NCBI RefSeq assembly: GCF_000020485.1
Contig: NC_011899.1
Location: 2,514,147-2,578,146, forward strand
Source: Halothermothrix orenii H 168
GTDB lineage: Bacteria; Bacillota; Halanaerobiia; Halanaerobiales; Halothermotrichaceae
Length of the DNA: 64,000 nucleotides
Reading direction: 5' to 3'
The position numbers were made by a program, and so were the translations under genes. Each line of letters begins with the position of its first letter. Position 1 is the first letter of the stretch. Positions 56,122 to 64,000 of the stretch are shown here, piece by piece. Under the pieces are notes generated by a model. That model saw only the letters and a program-made list of their open reading frames with translations. It was not told the origin of the DNA and did no database searches.

Positions 56122-56875
56122 GTCCGGTCACTTCCTTTGCCAGGTTACGATAGGCTTTTGCCCCTGTTGAGGCAGAATCATATGAAGTAATGGGTTTTCC
56201 AAAACTGGGAGCTTCACTTAATCGTACATTGCGGGGAATAATTGTTTCATATACCTTGTTTTTAAAGTAATTTTTAACTTCATCTATAACTTGCTGGGAT
56301 AAATTAGTCCGGGCATCATACATTGTCAATAAAACACCTTCAATCTCCAGGTCAGAATTGAGATTCTTTTGAACAAGATTTACCGTCTGAATTAACTGTC
56401 CCAGACCTTCAAGGGCATAATATTCACACTGGATGGGAACCAGAACCCCATCTGCAGCTGTTAAGGCATTCAGGGTTAAAAGGCCGAGCGAAGGGGGACA
56501 ATCAATCAAGATATAATCATATTTTTCTTTAACTGGATCCAGCACCCTCTTCAGTTTGCTTTCACGTGACATCATAGAAACAAGTTCAATTTCAGCACCG
56601 GCCAGATCAATATTTGCCGGTAATATGTGAAAATTAGTAATGTCAGTAGGGATAATGGATTCTTCAATGTCAACCTCTTCAATTAAGACATCATAAATGC
56701 TTTTTTCCAGATTGCTTTTGTCCAGGCTAACGCCGCTGGTGGCATTCCCCTGGGGGTCAATATCAACCAGGAGAACTTTTTTACCAAGCTCTGAAATACT
56801 GGCCCCCAGATTAACTGCAGTAGTACTCTTGCCGACACCACCCTTTTGGTTAACTATAGCCATTACTTTTCCCAA
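56114..56875 (-). CDS. soj: Chromosome partitioning ATPase ParA (Soj)
   Basis: Protein of 253 aa. Deviant Walker A MAIVNQKGGVGKSTTAVNLG, Walker B YDYILIDCPPSLGLLTLNAL. It dimerises on ATP, binds DNA non-specifically and, in Bacillus, also regulates DnaA. The start is TTG at 56875, placed 6 nt after GAGGTGA and giving the family opening MGKVMAIVNQKGG. Confidence 0.96.
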   Translation of the reverse strand: MGKVMAIVNQKGGVGKSTTAVNLGASISELGKKVLLVDIDPQGNATSGVSLDKSNLEKSIYDVLIEEVDIEESIIPTDITNFHILPANIDLAGAEIELVSMMSRESKLKRVLDPVKEKYDYILIDCPPSLGLLTLNALTAADGVLVPIQCEYYALEGLGQLIQTVNLVQKNLNSDLEIEGVLLTMYDARTNLSQQVIDEVKNYFKNKVYETIIPRNVRLSEAPSFGKPITSYDSASTGAKAYRNLAKEVTGHE

Positions 56876-57002
56876 GTTTAATCACCTCATATTTCTAAAA
56901 TTACTTAAGCAAAATTCATAATAAAAAATTAACATAATTGATGTTTAGAAAAATCAATTATGAAAGTTACTGACTTAATTAAGACTGTTATTTATTGAAA
57001 CT

Positions 57003-57809
57003 TTACTCCTTCTTAGGGAGCCTTATTTTAAATTCTATAAAGTCATCACTTTCTTCTTTGTCCACCTTTACCTCCAGACCAGCTGATTTCATCTCATTTA
57101 TGGTCTTCTTCAAAGAGTTTGTAAAGATCCTTAAATCTTTATATACAGTTACTACCTTTGCCTTCCTGTTTTTATTGTCAAGGAGTTTATTAACCATTTG
57201 CTCTGTCTGTTTCACGGTTAACTTCTTGTCTTTAATTTCTTCAATAACCTTTATCTGCTGTTCTTTATTATCAAGTTTCAATAAGGCCCGGGCATGTCTT
57301 TCTGTAATTAAAGGTGAATTAATTTGTTCCTGGACATCATTTGAGAGTGATAGTAAGCGAAGTTTATTGGCTATAGTGGACTGGCTTTTACCGAGTCTTT
57401 GGGCCAGCTCTTTCTGAGTTAATTTAAACTGTTCCAGTAACTTCTGGTATGCCCTGGCCTCTTCCATAAAATTAAGGTCTTTTCTCTGTAAATTCTCTAC
57501 CAGGGCAATTTCAGCCATTTCCCGATCGGTGAGTTCTTTAATTACAGCCGGTATTTCATTTAATCCCAGATATCTAGAAGCCCTTAGCCTCCTTTCACCT
57601 GCAATTAATTCATAGCCATCATCTTTAACCCTCACTGTAATTGGTTGAATAACCCCATAACTCTTAATAGAATCAGCCAGTTCATTTAAATCCTCTTCTT
57701 TAAAATCTTTCCGTGGCTGATATGGATTGGGTTCAATCTTATCTACCGGAATCATTATTACTCCATCTTTATCCTTTAGCTTATCGACCTGTATAAATGG
57801 TAATTTCAT
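57003..57809 (-). CDS. noc: Noc-like ParB paralogue (nucleoid occlusion)
   Basis: Protein of 268 aa. ParB-type CTPase motif LIAGERRLRASRYLGL and ENLQRKDLNFMEEARAYQKLL; HTH TQKELAQRLGKSQSTIANKLRLLSL. The recognition-helix sequence GKSQSTIANKLRLL is like Bacillus Noc rather than Spo0J. The position between rsmG and soj also matches noc. It should bind its own DNA sites and the membrane and block division over the nucleoid. The ATG follows GGAGG. Confidence 0.88.
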   Translation of the reverse strand: MKLPFIQVDKLKDKDGVIMIPVDKIEPNPYQPRKDFKEEDLNELADSIKSYGVIQPITVRVKDDGYELIAGERRLRASRYLGLNEIPAVIKELTDREMAEIALVENLQRKDLNFMEEARAYQKLLEQFKLTQKELAQRLGKSQSTIANKLRLLSLSNDVQEQINSPLITERHARALLKLDNKEQQIKVIEEIKDKKLTVKQTEQMVNKLLDNKNRKAKVVTVYKDLRIFTNSLKKTINEMKSAGLEVKVDKEESDDFIEFKIRLPKKE

Positions 57810-57866
57810 GGTAAAACCTCCATTTGTTTCATGTATAAAATTCTTCGTAAAAATTAAATTTCCTTC

Positions 57867-58589
57867 TTATAGTGGTCGTTTTTTTGGAATACCCGCCCGA
57901 CGTGGGTATTTTTCTGGGGTAGAACTATCCTTTTCAATTAAGACCAGGTACCGTTCTCCCTTCAAGTCAGGAACTTTAACTTTAATGGTATCTTTAAGCC
58001 TGCCTCCCAATATAGCCAGGGCATTTTGGGCTTCCTGCAACTCTTCTTTGTAGCCCGGTCCTTTAAAAAAAACTGCCTTACCATTGAGCCGGACCAGAGG
58101 CAGGGTGTATTCAGATAAAGTATTTACCGGGGCCACTGCCCGGGCTACTACCCAGTCAAAGCCTTCCCGATATATTTTATCCCGGGCCAGGTCTTCAGCT
58201 CTGGCATGAACAACTTCCAGTTTTTTTAACCCAAGCCTGGTGGACAATTTTTTTAAAAAATTGACCCGTTTAGCCAGGGAATCCAGTAAAATCATGTCCA
58301 GTCCTGGTTTAAATATTTTTATGACCATCCCCGGGAAACCAGCCCCTGTTCCTATATCAATAAATTTTTCCTGTTTGAGATTAAATTTGCTTAAAAATGA
58401 AAGTGAATCGAAAAAATGTTTGGTTATAATTTCATCAGGTTCATCAAGGGCAGTCAGGTTATATTTCTTGTTTTCTTCCTTTAAAAATTTTAGATAATCC
58501 TGGAGTTGGTCAATCATATATTCCTGATACTCAATATTCATGGCCTCAAGGCCTGCAGCTATCCGGGAATAAAACTTATTACTTTTCAC
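57867..58589 (-). CDS. rsmG: 16S rRNA (guanine527-N7) methyltransferase
   Basis: Protein of 240 aa. The SAM-binding motif is [41 protein letters not shown], with [22 protein letters not shown] upstream. It methylates G527 of 16S rRNA. The GTG at 58589 overlaps the mnmG end by 11 bp, behind GAGGAGG. Confidence 0.96.
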   Translation of the reverse strand: MKSNKFYSRIAAGLEAMNIEYQEYMIDQLQDYLKFLKEENKKYNLTALDEPDEIITKHFFDSLSFLSKFNLKQEKFIDIGTGAGFPGMVIKIFKPGLDMILLDSLAKRVNFLKKLSTRLGLKKLEVVHARAEDLARDKIYREGFDWVVARAVAPVNTLSEYTLPLVRLNGKAVFFKGPGYKEELQEAQNALAILGGRLKDTIKVKVPDLKGERYLVLIEKDSSTPEKYPRRAGIPKKRPL

Positions 58590-60480
58590 CCTGTTTCCTC
58601 CTCTGCCGCTGTTCTAAATAAACCATTAATACTGAAATATCAGCCGGGGATACACCTGAAATTCTGGAAGCCTGCCCAAGGGAACGGGGTTTTATTTTAT
58701 CAAGTTTTTCCCTGGCCTCCAAACGGAGGTTCTCCAGTTCCTGATAATCAATATCATCAGGTATTAATTTATCCTCCATTTTTTTAAACTGTTCTATCTG
58801 GGACATCTGTCTGTCAATATACCCTTTATATTTAACCTGAATTGAGACCTGTTCTATAATATCATCAGGATACTCAGGTAAATCATCAACAAAATATTTC
58901 AGGTCTCTGTATTCAAGTTGAGGTCTCCTTAACAGCTGTTCCAGGGTGACCGGTTTACTCAAATCCCCACTATTTAATTCCTTTAGTCGTTCTCTGACCT
59001 CCGGAGTAGGACTGATCTGATTTGACCTCAAAAATTCAAGGGCCTCTTCAATCTTATCTACCTTTTTCCTGAATTTTTTATACCTCTCTTCAGAAATCAA
59101 ACCAATTTCATAACCTTTTGGAGTCAATCGCTGGTCAGCATTATCCTGTCGTAAAATAAGACGGTACTCTGCCCTTGAGGTCATAATCCGGTATGGTTCA
59201 TTGGTCCCTTTAGTAACCAGTTCATCAATCAAAACCCCGATATAGGCTTCAGAACGCTTCAGTATTAAAGGATCTTTACCCTGTAAACTTAAGGATGCAT
59301 TAATACCGGCAATCAGACCCTGCCCGGCAGCCTCCTCATAACCGGAAGTCCCATTAATCTGACCGGCCATATAAAGGCCTTTAATGTGTTTGGCCTCCAG
59401 GGTTAGCTTTAACTGAGTGGGATCAATACAGTCATATTCAATGGCATAGGCGGGACGCATAATCTCAGCCTTTTCCATACCCGGTATCGACCTGACCAGA
59501 TCAATCTGAACATCTTCAGGTAAGCTGCTTGAAAGTCCAGCTACATAATATTCATCGGTAAACTCCCCTTCAGGTTCTAGAAAGATTTGATGCCTGTCTT
59601 TATGTGGGAAGCGAACTACTTTATCCTCAATAGAGGGGCAGTACCTGGGCCCTACTCCTTCAATATCACCACTGAAAAGTGGAGTACGGTGCTTGTTTTC
59701 CTGGATAATACGATGGGTCTCATCTGTTGTATATGTCAACCAGCAGGAAACCTGTTCCCTGGTAAAGGGTGGGGAGACAAAAGAGAAGGTCAACCCCTTA
59801 TCCCCGGTCTGCTCTTTCATTTTAGAAAAATCAAGGGAATTCTTATTAACCCGGGGCGGGGTTCCAGTTTTAAACCGTCGAAGTTTAAAGCCAGCCTTCT
59901 TTAAGGATTCTGATAGCTTATTGGCCGGATACTGCTGATTGGGCCCGGCATTAAAAGTAGCCTCCCCGATGATGATTTTTCCCTTTAAAAAGGTACCCGT
60001 AGTAACAATGACTTTTTTAGCTCTGTATAGAATACCGGTTTTGGTTATAACCCCTTTTATTTCTCCATCTTCTATGACCAGTTTTTCTGCAATTTCCTGC
60101 TTTAAATCAACATTTGGCTCCCTTTCGAGGACACGCTTCATCCTCAGGTGGTACTGTTTTTTATCAGCCTGTCCCCGCAAACCACGGACGGCTGGTCCCT
60201 TGCTGGTATTAAGCATTCTGATCTGGATCATGGTTTCATCCATGTTACGGGCCATTTCTCCCCCGAGGGCATCAATCTCCCGGACAATATGGGACTTACC
60301 GGGACCACCCAGAGATGGATTACAGGGCATAAAGGCAACATGGTCCAGGTCTACAGTCATGGTCAGAACTTTAAAGCCCATTCTGGCAGGTGCCAGTGAT
60401 GCCTCAGACCCGGCATGTCCGGCCCCGATAACAATAACATCATATTCTTTGGGATAGATAGACATAAAATCCCTGCTCAT
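58579..60480 (-). CDS. mnmG: tRNA uridine-34 carboxymethylaminomethyl modification enzyme MnmG
   Basis: Protein of 633 aa. The FAD-binding motif is [23 protein letters not shown], followed by [24 protein letters not shown] and [16 protein letters not shown]. With MnmE it modifies the wobble uridine of several tRNAs. The ATG at 60480 follows AAAGGAGGT; the frame is open further upstream into mnmE, but that part is not in the family. Confidence 0.97.
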   Translation of the reverse strand: MSRDFMSIYPKEYDVIVIGAGHAGSEASLAPARMGFKVLTMTVDLDHVAFMPCNPSLGGPGKSHIVREIDALGGEMARNMDETMIQIRMLNTSKGPAVRGLRGQADKKQYHLRMKRVLEREPNVDLKQEIAEKLVIEDGEIKGVITKTGILYRAKKVIVTTGTFLKGKIIIGEATFNAGPNQQYPANKLSESLKKAGFKLRRFKTGTPPRVNKNSLDFSKMKEQTGDKGLTFSFVSPPFTREQVSCWLTYTTDETHRIIQENKHRTPLFSGDIEGVGPRYCPSIEDKVVRFPHKDRHQIFLEPEGEFTDEYYVAGLSSSLPEDVQIDLVRSIPGMEKAEIMRPAYAIEYDCIDPTQLKLTLEAKHIKGLYMAGQINGTSGYEEAAGQGLIAGINASLSLQGKDPLILKRSEAYIGVLIDELVTKGTNEPYRIMTSRAEYRLILRQDNADQRLTPKGYEIGLISEERYKKFRKKVDKIEEALEFLRSNQISPTPEVRERLKELNSGDLSKPVTLEQLLRRPQLEYRDLKYFVDDLPEYPDDIIEQVSIQVKYKGYIDRQMSQIEQFKKMEDKLIPDDIDYQELENLRLEAREKLDKIKPRSLGQASRISGVSPADISVLMVYLEQRQRRKQGEK

Positions 60481-60511
60481 CTTATTACCTCCTTTAACTA
60501 CAACATCTTCG

Positions 60512-61903
60512 TTATTTACCAAGACAAAAATCAGCAAAAATCCGATCAATAATATCCTCAGTAACCGTCTCTCCAGTAATCTCACCCAGAGCATCAAGAC
60601 AGTCTTTAAGGTCTATAGTAAGGAAATCATAGGGTAACCCCTGGTTTAAAGATTCTTTTACCCTGTTAATACTATGAACAGCTTTCTTCATAGCATCTTT
60701 ATGCCTGACCCTGGTTATAAAGATATTATCTGAAACGTTAACCTCCTCAGAAACTACTTCCTCAATAATAGCCTCTTTAAGGTTATCAAGCCCTATTTCT
60801 TCTTTAACAGAAATCCAGAGTAGCGGGTGTTCTTTAAAATGGTCTTTAATTTTCTTTTCATCTATTTCCCTGTCCAGGTCTGTCTTATTAACAAGAACAA
60901 TCATCGGTTTATCTTTAACCATATCATATATTTTTATATCTTCTTCAGTCAACCCCTGGGCTACATCAAGCATAAAAAGGACGAGATCGGCCTCCCTCAG
61001 GGAATTACGGGTTTTTTCAACCCCGATCTTTTCAACCATATCCCGGGTCTCCCTGATTCCGGCTGTATCTATTATCCTTAAAGGGATACCTCTTATATTT
61101 ATATACTCTTCTATTATATCTCTGGTAGTACCGGGTATATCAGTAACAATGGCCCTGTTTTCCTGAACAAGGGAGTTTAAAAGGCTCGATTTACCGACAT
61201 TGGGTTTTCCCACAATTACAGCCTTTAAACCTTCCTGATATATTTTACCCTGATCACTTGTTGCCAGTAAATCTTCAATTTCATCCTTTATACCATTTAT
61301 CCTGTTACCCAGTTCATCAGGTTCGAAGCCTTCAATTTCATCTTCCGGAAAATCTATAGCGGCTTCAAGATGAGCCAGGAGTCTAATAACCTCATTTTTA
61401 ATTCCAGTAATTTTATTTGAAAGCTTTCCGGTTAAATGATTTATGGCCACATCTAATCCTTTATCTGTTTTTGAATTTATAACCTCCATAATTCCCTCAG
61501 CCTGGGCCAGATCAATCCTGCCATTTAAAAATGCCCTTTTTGAAAACTCCCCGGGTTCTGCCAGGCGGGCCCCATTATTTAATAAGACCTCAAGTACTTT
61601 CTTTAAAGGAATCATACCCCCGTGGCAGTCAAACTCAACTACATCTTCACCGGTAAAAGAATGGGGACCCCTCATTACAATAACAATAACCTCGTCAACC
61701 ATTTTACCGGATTCAGGCTCAACAACATAACCGTAGTGAGCTGTATAGGTATTGACATTCTTTAAACTTTTATCTTTAACTCCTTTAAAAATCCTGTCAG
61801 CTACATCTATAGCCCCAGACCCGCTGACCCTGATTTTACCAATACCGGCAGTCCCGAAAGGTGTAGAAATAGCTGCAATAGTATCATCTGTTAACCCTTT
61901 CAT
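60512..61903 (-). CDS. mnmE: tRNA modification GTPase MnmE
   Basis: Protein of 463 aa. N-terminal tetrahydrofolate-binding domain ([23 protein letters not shown]), helical domain, and inserted G domain with [27 protein letters not shown] and NKTD. It ends FADFCLGK, the catalytic C(I/L)GK motif. Partner of MnmG, which lies 31 bp downstream. The ATG at 61903 is the family start. Confidence 0.97.
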   Translation of the reverse strand: MKGLTDDTIAAISTPFGTAGIGKIRVSGSGAIDVADRIFKGVKDKSLKNVNTYTAHYGYVVEPESGKMVDEVIVIVMRGPHSFTGEDVVEFDCHGGMIPLKKVLEVLLNNGARLAEPGEFSKRAFLNGRIDLAQAEGIMEVINSKTDKGLDVAINHLTGKLSNKITGIKNEVIRLLAHLEAAIDFPEDEIEGFEPDELGNRINGIKDEIEDLLATSDQGKIYQEGLKAVIVGKPNVGKSSLLNSLVQENRAIVTDIPGTTRDIIEEYINIRGIPLRIIDTAGIRETRDMVEKIGVEKTRNSLREADLVLFMLDVAQGLTEEDIKIYDMVKDKPMIVLVNKTDLDREIDEKKIKDHFKEHPLLWISVKEEIGLDNLKEAIIEEVVSEEVNVSDNIFITRVRHKDAMKKAVHSINRVKESLNQGLPYDFLTIDLKDCLDALGEITGETVTEDIIDRIFADFCLGK

Positions 61904-61942
61904 CTCGCCACCCCCTTGAATCAAACCTTAAAAATACGAATG

Positions 61943-61970
61943 AAACCCAGTAGGAAAACCTACTGGGTTT
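61943..61970 (-). terminator. Hairpin between jag and mnmE
   Basis: Perfect 12-bp stem AAACCCAGTAGG/CCTACTGGGTTT with a 4-nt loop. No U-run follows on the minus strand, so it may end or process the message only partly. Confidence 0.6.
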
Positions 61971-61992
61971 AGTGTAAACACAAATTCAGTTA

Positions 61993-62637
61993 TTATCCAT
62001 TGTCTTTTTCCATCCTGGGAGCTATTAAAACCCGTCGATAGGGTTCCTGCCCCTCACTGTAAGTATAGACCTGTTCACTATCCTTTAAGGTCATATGAAT
62101 AATCCTTCTTTCATGTGGCGGCATGGGTTCAAGGACAACCTTTCGCCCGACCCTGATTGCTTTTCTGGCCAGTTTATTAGCAAGCCTTTCCAGGGTTTTT
62201 TTACGCCGTTCCCGGTATCCCTCTGCATCTAACAATACCCTGGTATACTTTTTTAATTCCCTATTAACAACCAGGGATGTAAGATATTGTAGGGCATCAA
62301 GGGTTTCACCACGATAACCTATTATAATTCCAAGATTATCGCCACTTATATTAAGATAAACCTGGTCATAGTCTGTTTTTTCTTCTATTACTTCAACCCT
62401 GGTTGCCACCGGTATTTTTTCAAGGACATCTTCTAAAAAATCCAGGGCAATAGATGCGGGATTTACTTTTGGCTTTACTTCAACAACAGCGTTTTTACCA
62501 CCAATTAATCCAAAAATACCTTTAGAACCCTCATCTATAACTTTAATCTCAGCTTCATCACGTGTAATATTTAATTTTTGCAAGGCCTGTTCAACGGCAT
62601 CTTCAACAGTTTTCCCTTCCTGCCTGACAACATCCAT
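61993..62637 (-). CDS. jag: Jag/KhpB RNA-binding protein
   Basis: Protein of 214 aa. Jag N-domain (GKTVEDAVEQALQKLNITRDEAEIKVIDEGSKGIFGLIGGK), KH domain (LGIIIGYRGETLDALQYLTSLVVNR) and R3H domain (PMPPHERRIIHMTLKDSEQVYTYSEG) in that order. It binds RNA and is linked to cell division and elongation in other Firmicutes. TAATG overlap with yidC. Confidence 0.95.
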   Translation of the reverse strand: MDVVRQEGKTVEDAVEQALQKLNITRDEAEIKVIDEGSKGIFGLIGGKNAVVEVKPKVNPASIALDFLEDVLEKIPVATRVEVIEEKTDYDQVYLNISGDNLGIIIGYRGETLDALQYLTSLVVNRELKKYTRVLLDAEGYRERRKKTLERLANKLARKAIRVGRKVVLEPMPPHERRIIHMTLKDSEQVYTYSEGQEPYRRVLIAPRMEKDNG

Positions 62638-63290
62638 TATTCTCCTACCGCCCCCTTCATTTCAGGGTCTTGATAAATAATATACTGTTGAATTACAGTA
62701 AGTACAGTCTGAGTCAACCAGTACAATAAGACCCCGGCAGGTAATTTAAATCCAAACCAGAGTATAATAAACGGCATTACCCACATAATAGCATTATTTT
62801 GACTGTTATTACCGGTCCATTTCTGGGTCAAGTAAGTCTGTCCTATCATAGCTATTACATTAATTATAATTAAGGTTATATCCGGGGTGGCCAGGCTACC
62901 CTCAGTTAAATTCCCTATCCACAGGAAAGTAGCCTCTTCAGGGGCCATTATATCCTTCAAACCGGAAATAGCCCGGAAGAGAGGCCAGATAATAAATAAC
63001 TGTAAAATCATTGGAAAACATCCAGCTGCAGGGTTTACATTATGTTCCTGATATAATTTCATCATCTCTTCCTGTTGTTTTTCTTTATTATCTTTATACT
63101 TCTCCTGAATTTTTTTCATTTCAGGTTGCAAATCCTGCATAGCTTTCATTGATTTTGTCTGTTTTGCAGTTAGAGGATAAAGCAATAATTTAATAAATAT
63201 TGTTAGAATAATAATAGCCAGTCCATAATTGTGTACCCAGTTGTTTAGTAAGATTAGAGTATCAGTCATTATTTCAGTTAACCATCCCAT
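62637..63290 (-). CDS. yidC: YidC/SpoIIIJ membrane protein insertase
   Basis: Protein of 217 aa, the short Gram-positive form without a large periplasmic domain. Five hydrophobic segments with the coiled loop TKSMKAMQDLQPEMKKIQEKYKDNKEKQQEEMMKLYQEHNVNPAAGCFPMILQ. It has no obvious lipoprotein signal Cys at the N-terminus. Inserts proteins in the inner membrane. Confidence 0.95.
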   Translation of the reverse strand: MGWLTEIMTDTLILLNNWVHNYGLAIIILTIFIKLLLYPLTAKQTKSMKAMQDLQPEMKKIQEKYKDNKEKQQEEMMKLYQEHNVNPAAGCFPMILQLFIIWPLFRAISGLKDIMAPEEATFLWIGNLTEGSLATPDITLIIINVIAMIGQTYLTQKWTGNNSQNNAIMWVMPFIILWFGFKLPAGVLLYWLTQTVLTVIQQYIIYQDPEMKGAVGE

Positions 63291-63303
63291 ATTTTTTCTC
63301 CTC

Positions 63304-63528
63304 CTATTCTAAGGGGTCATAACCTCCGGGGTTAAAGGGGTTACAACGTAAAATTCTTTTTATTGCCAGCCAGGTCCCTTTAATAACTCCATACCTGGAT
63401 ATGGCTGCTTTAGAATATTCTGAACAGGTTGGATAAAAACGACAGGTTTTAGGAAACCAGGGGGAAATAGCTTTCTGGTAAAACCTGATTAAACCAATAA
63501 ACACTTTTTTGAAAAGATTCCTTATCAC
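63304..63528 (-). CDS. yidD: Membrane protein insertion efficiency factor YidD
   Basis: Protein of 74 aa: [61 protein letters not shown], the complete YidD family with its three conserved Cys. The GTG at 63528 overlaps the rnpA stop (GTGA) and has AAGGTG 6 nt before it; GTG 63537 is an alternative. Confidence 0.95.
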   Translation of the reverse strand: MIRNLFKKVFIGLIRFYQKAISPWFPKTCRFYPTCSEYSKAAISRYGVIKGTWLAIKRILRCNPFNPGGYDPLE

Positions 63529-63860
63529 AGAAGACACCTTCTCCCCAGAAGTCGGGCTCTTTTTAACAACTGATGGACATCTTTCTTTAAGTCATGGTAA
63601 TCGAGGCTTACCGAAGGCTTGCGCCCAATAAAGACCAGATCATAACCGGATTTTATATTATCAGTCAGCCTTATTATTTCCTTAAGTCTCCTACGAAGTT
63701 TGTTTCTAACCACTGCTTTTCCAACCCTTTTGCTTATGGAAAATCCAATTCTGTTTTTATCAAGGTTATTAGGGTAGTAATACAGGACTAAATACCGGCT
63801 GGCCAGTGATTTGCCCTTTGAATATACCCTTTTAAAATCACTATTTTTTAAACTATCCAC
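63525..63860 (-). CDS. rnpA: Ribonuclease P protein component
   Basis: Protein of 111 aa. The RNR motif region reads [27 protein letters not shown], and [29 protein letters not shown] precedes it. It assists the RNase P RNA in cutting tRNA 5' ends. The GTG at 63860, 7 nt after GGGGGG, is chosen; the frame is open ten codons further. Normally rpmH is directly upstream; no L34 coding is seen in the last 110 bp of the window. Confidence 0.94.
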   Translation of the reverse strand: MDSLKNSDFKRVYSKGKSLASRYLVLYYYPNNLDKNRIGFSISKRVGKAVVRNKLRRRLKEIIRLTDNIKSGYDLVFIGRKPSVSLDYHDLKKDVHQLLKRARLLGRRCLL

Positions 63861-64000
63861 ACACTTGCCCCCCTGCTCCACCCCTTCCACAGAGGTAATA
63901 TACCCCAGGTTTATTAATTCCCAAATTTAATAATAGAATGTATGTTGTTTCCAATTTACTCTAAAAACCTGCTATCTGGATTGCTATTATAAATTTTACA

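Noticed and set aside
56560..56578. TTTCACGTGA inside soj as a fourth parS
   Set aside because: Only the inner 10 bases match; both outer ends differ from the consensus.

Overview
The window looks like the replication-origin-proximal part of a low-GC, anaerobic, diderm Firmicute. The best fit is the order Halanaerobiales (Halothermothrix-like). This is inference from three things: Firmicute origin synteny with spore genes (CotJABC, YyaC, LonB), envelope genes that only make sense with an outer membrane, and anaerobic metabolism (pyruvate formate-lyase, glycine cleavage). No 16S or marker comparison was possible.

Right part (about 36.8-64 kb, nearly all minus strand). This is the conserved origin block read leftwards from the origin, which should lie beyond the right edge: rnpA, yidD, yidC, jag, mnmE, mnmG, rsmG, noc, soj, spo0J, with parS sites in and beside spo0J. 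An 845-bp non-coding stretch with a 50-bp tandem repeat follows. Next come a DUF554 protein, a PrcB-domain protein, an M23 peptidase with a bactofilin, yyaC, a YkvI-like transporter, the glycine cleavage operon under a glycine riboswitch, a TPR protein, an MscS channel, DUF951, ychF, rpsF-ssb-rpsR, a YybS-like protein, rplI and lonB.

Middle part (about 15.5-36.7 kb). An accessory segment sits between rplI/lonB and the replicative helicase genes, which are neighbours in Bacillus. It holds pflB-pflA behind a ZTP riboswitch, two putative outer-membrane beta-barrel proteins, a GH13-GH97 starch/maltodextrin operon, an operon of a TetR regulator, four FtsX/LolCE-type permeases, one LolD-type ATPase and a LolA-like carrier, and an AraC regulator with a GH4 alpha-galactosidase.

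Left part (1-15.5 kb). It holds the start of a sugar-binding protein gene with a LacI regulator and matching operators, an HD-domain protein, cotJABC, convergent cysK and cysE, a purB-purA-purD-purE operon, and a DnaD-like/DnaI-like/DnaB-helicase operon.

The most interesting system is the TetR-controlled Lol-like operon (26.7-34.1 kb). A permease pair has been duplicated around a single ATPase, with a LolA-like carrier and a barrel-like protein next to it, which suggests lipoprotein or lipid traffic to the outer membrane of a diderm Firmicute. Other regulatory features are the ZTP riboswitch, a single-aptamer glycine riboswitch with a possible anti-SD switch, and a hairpin placed between the purA SD and its start codon.
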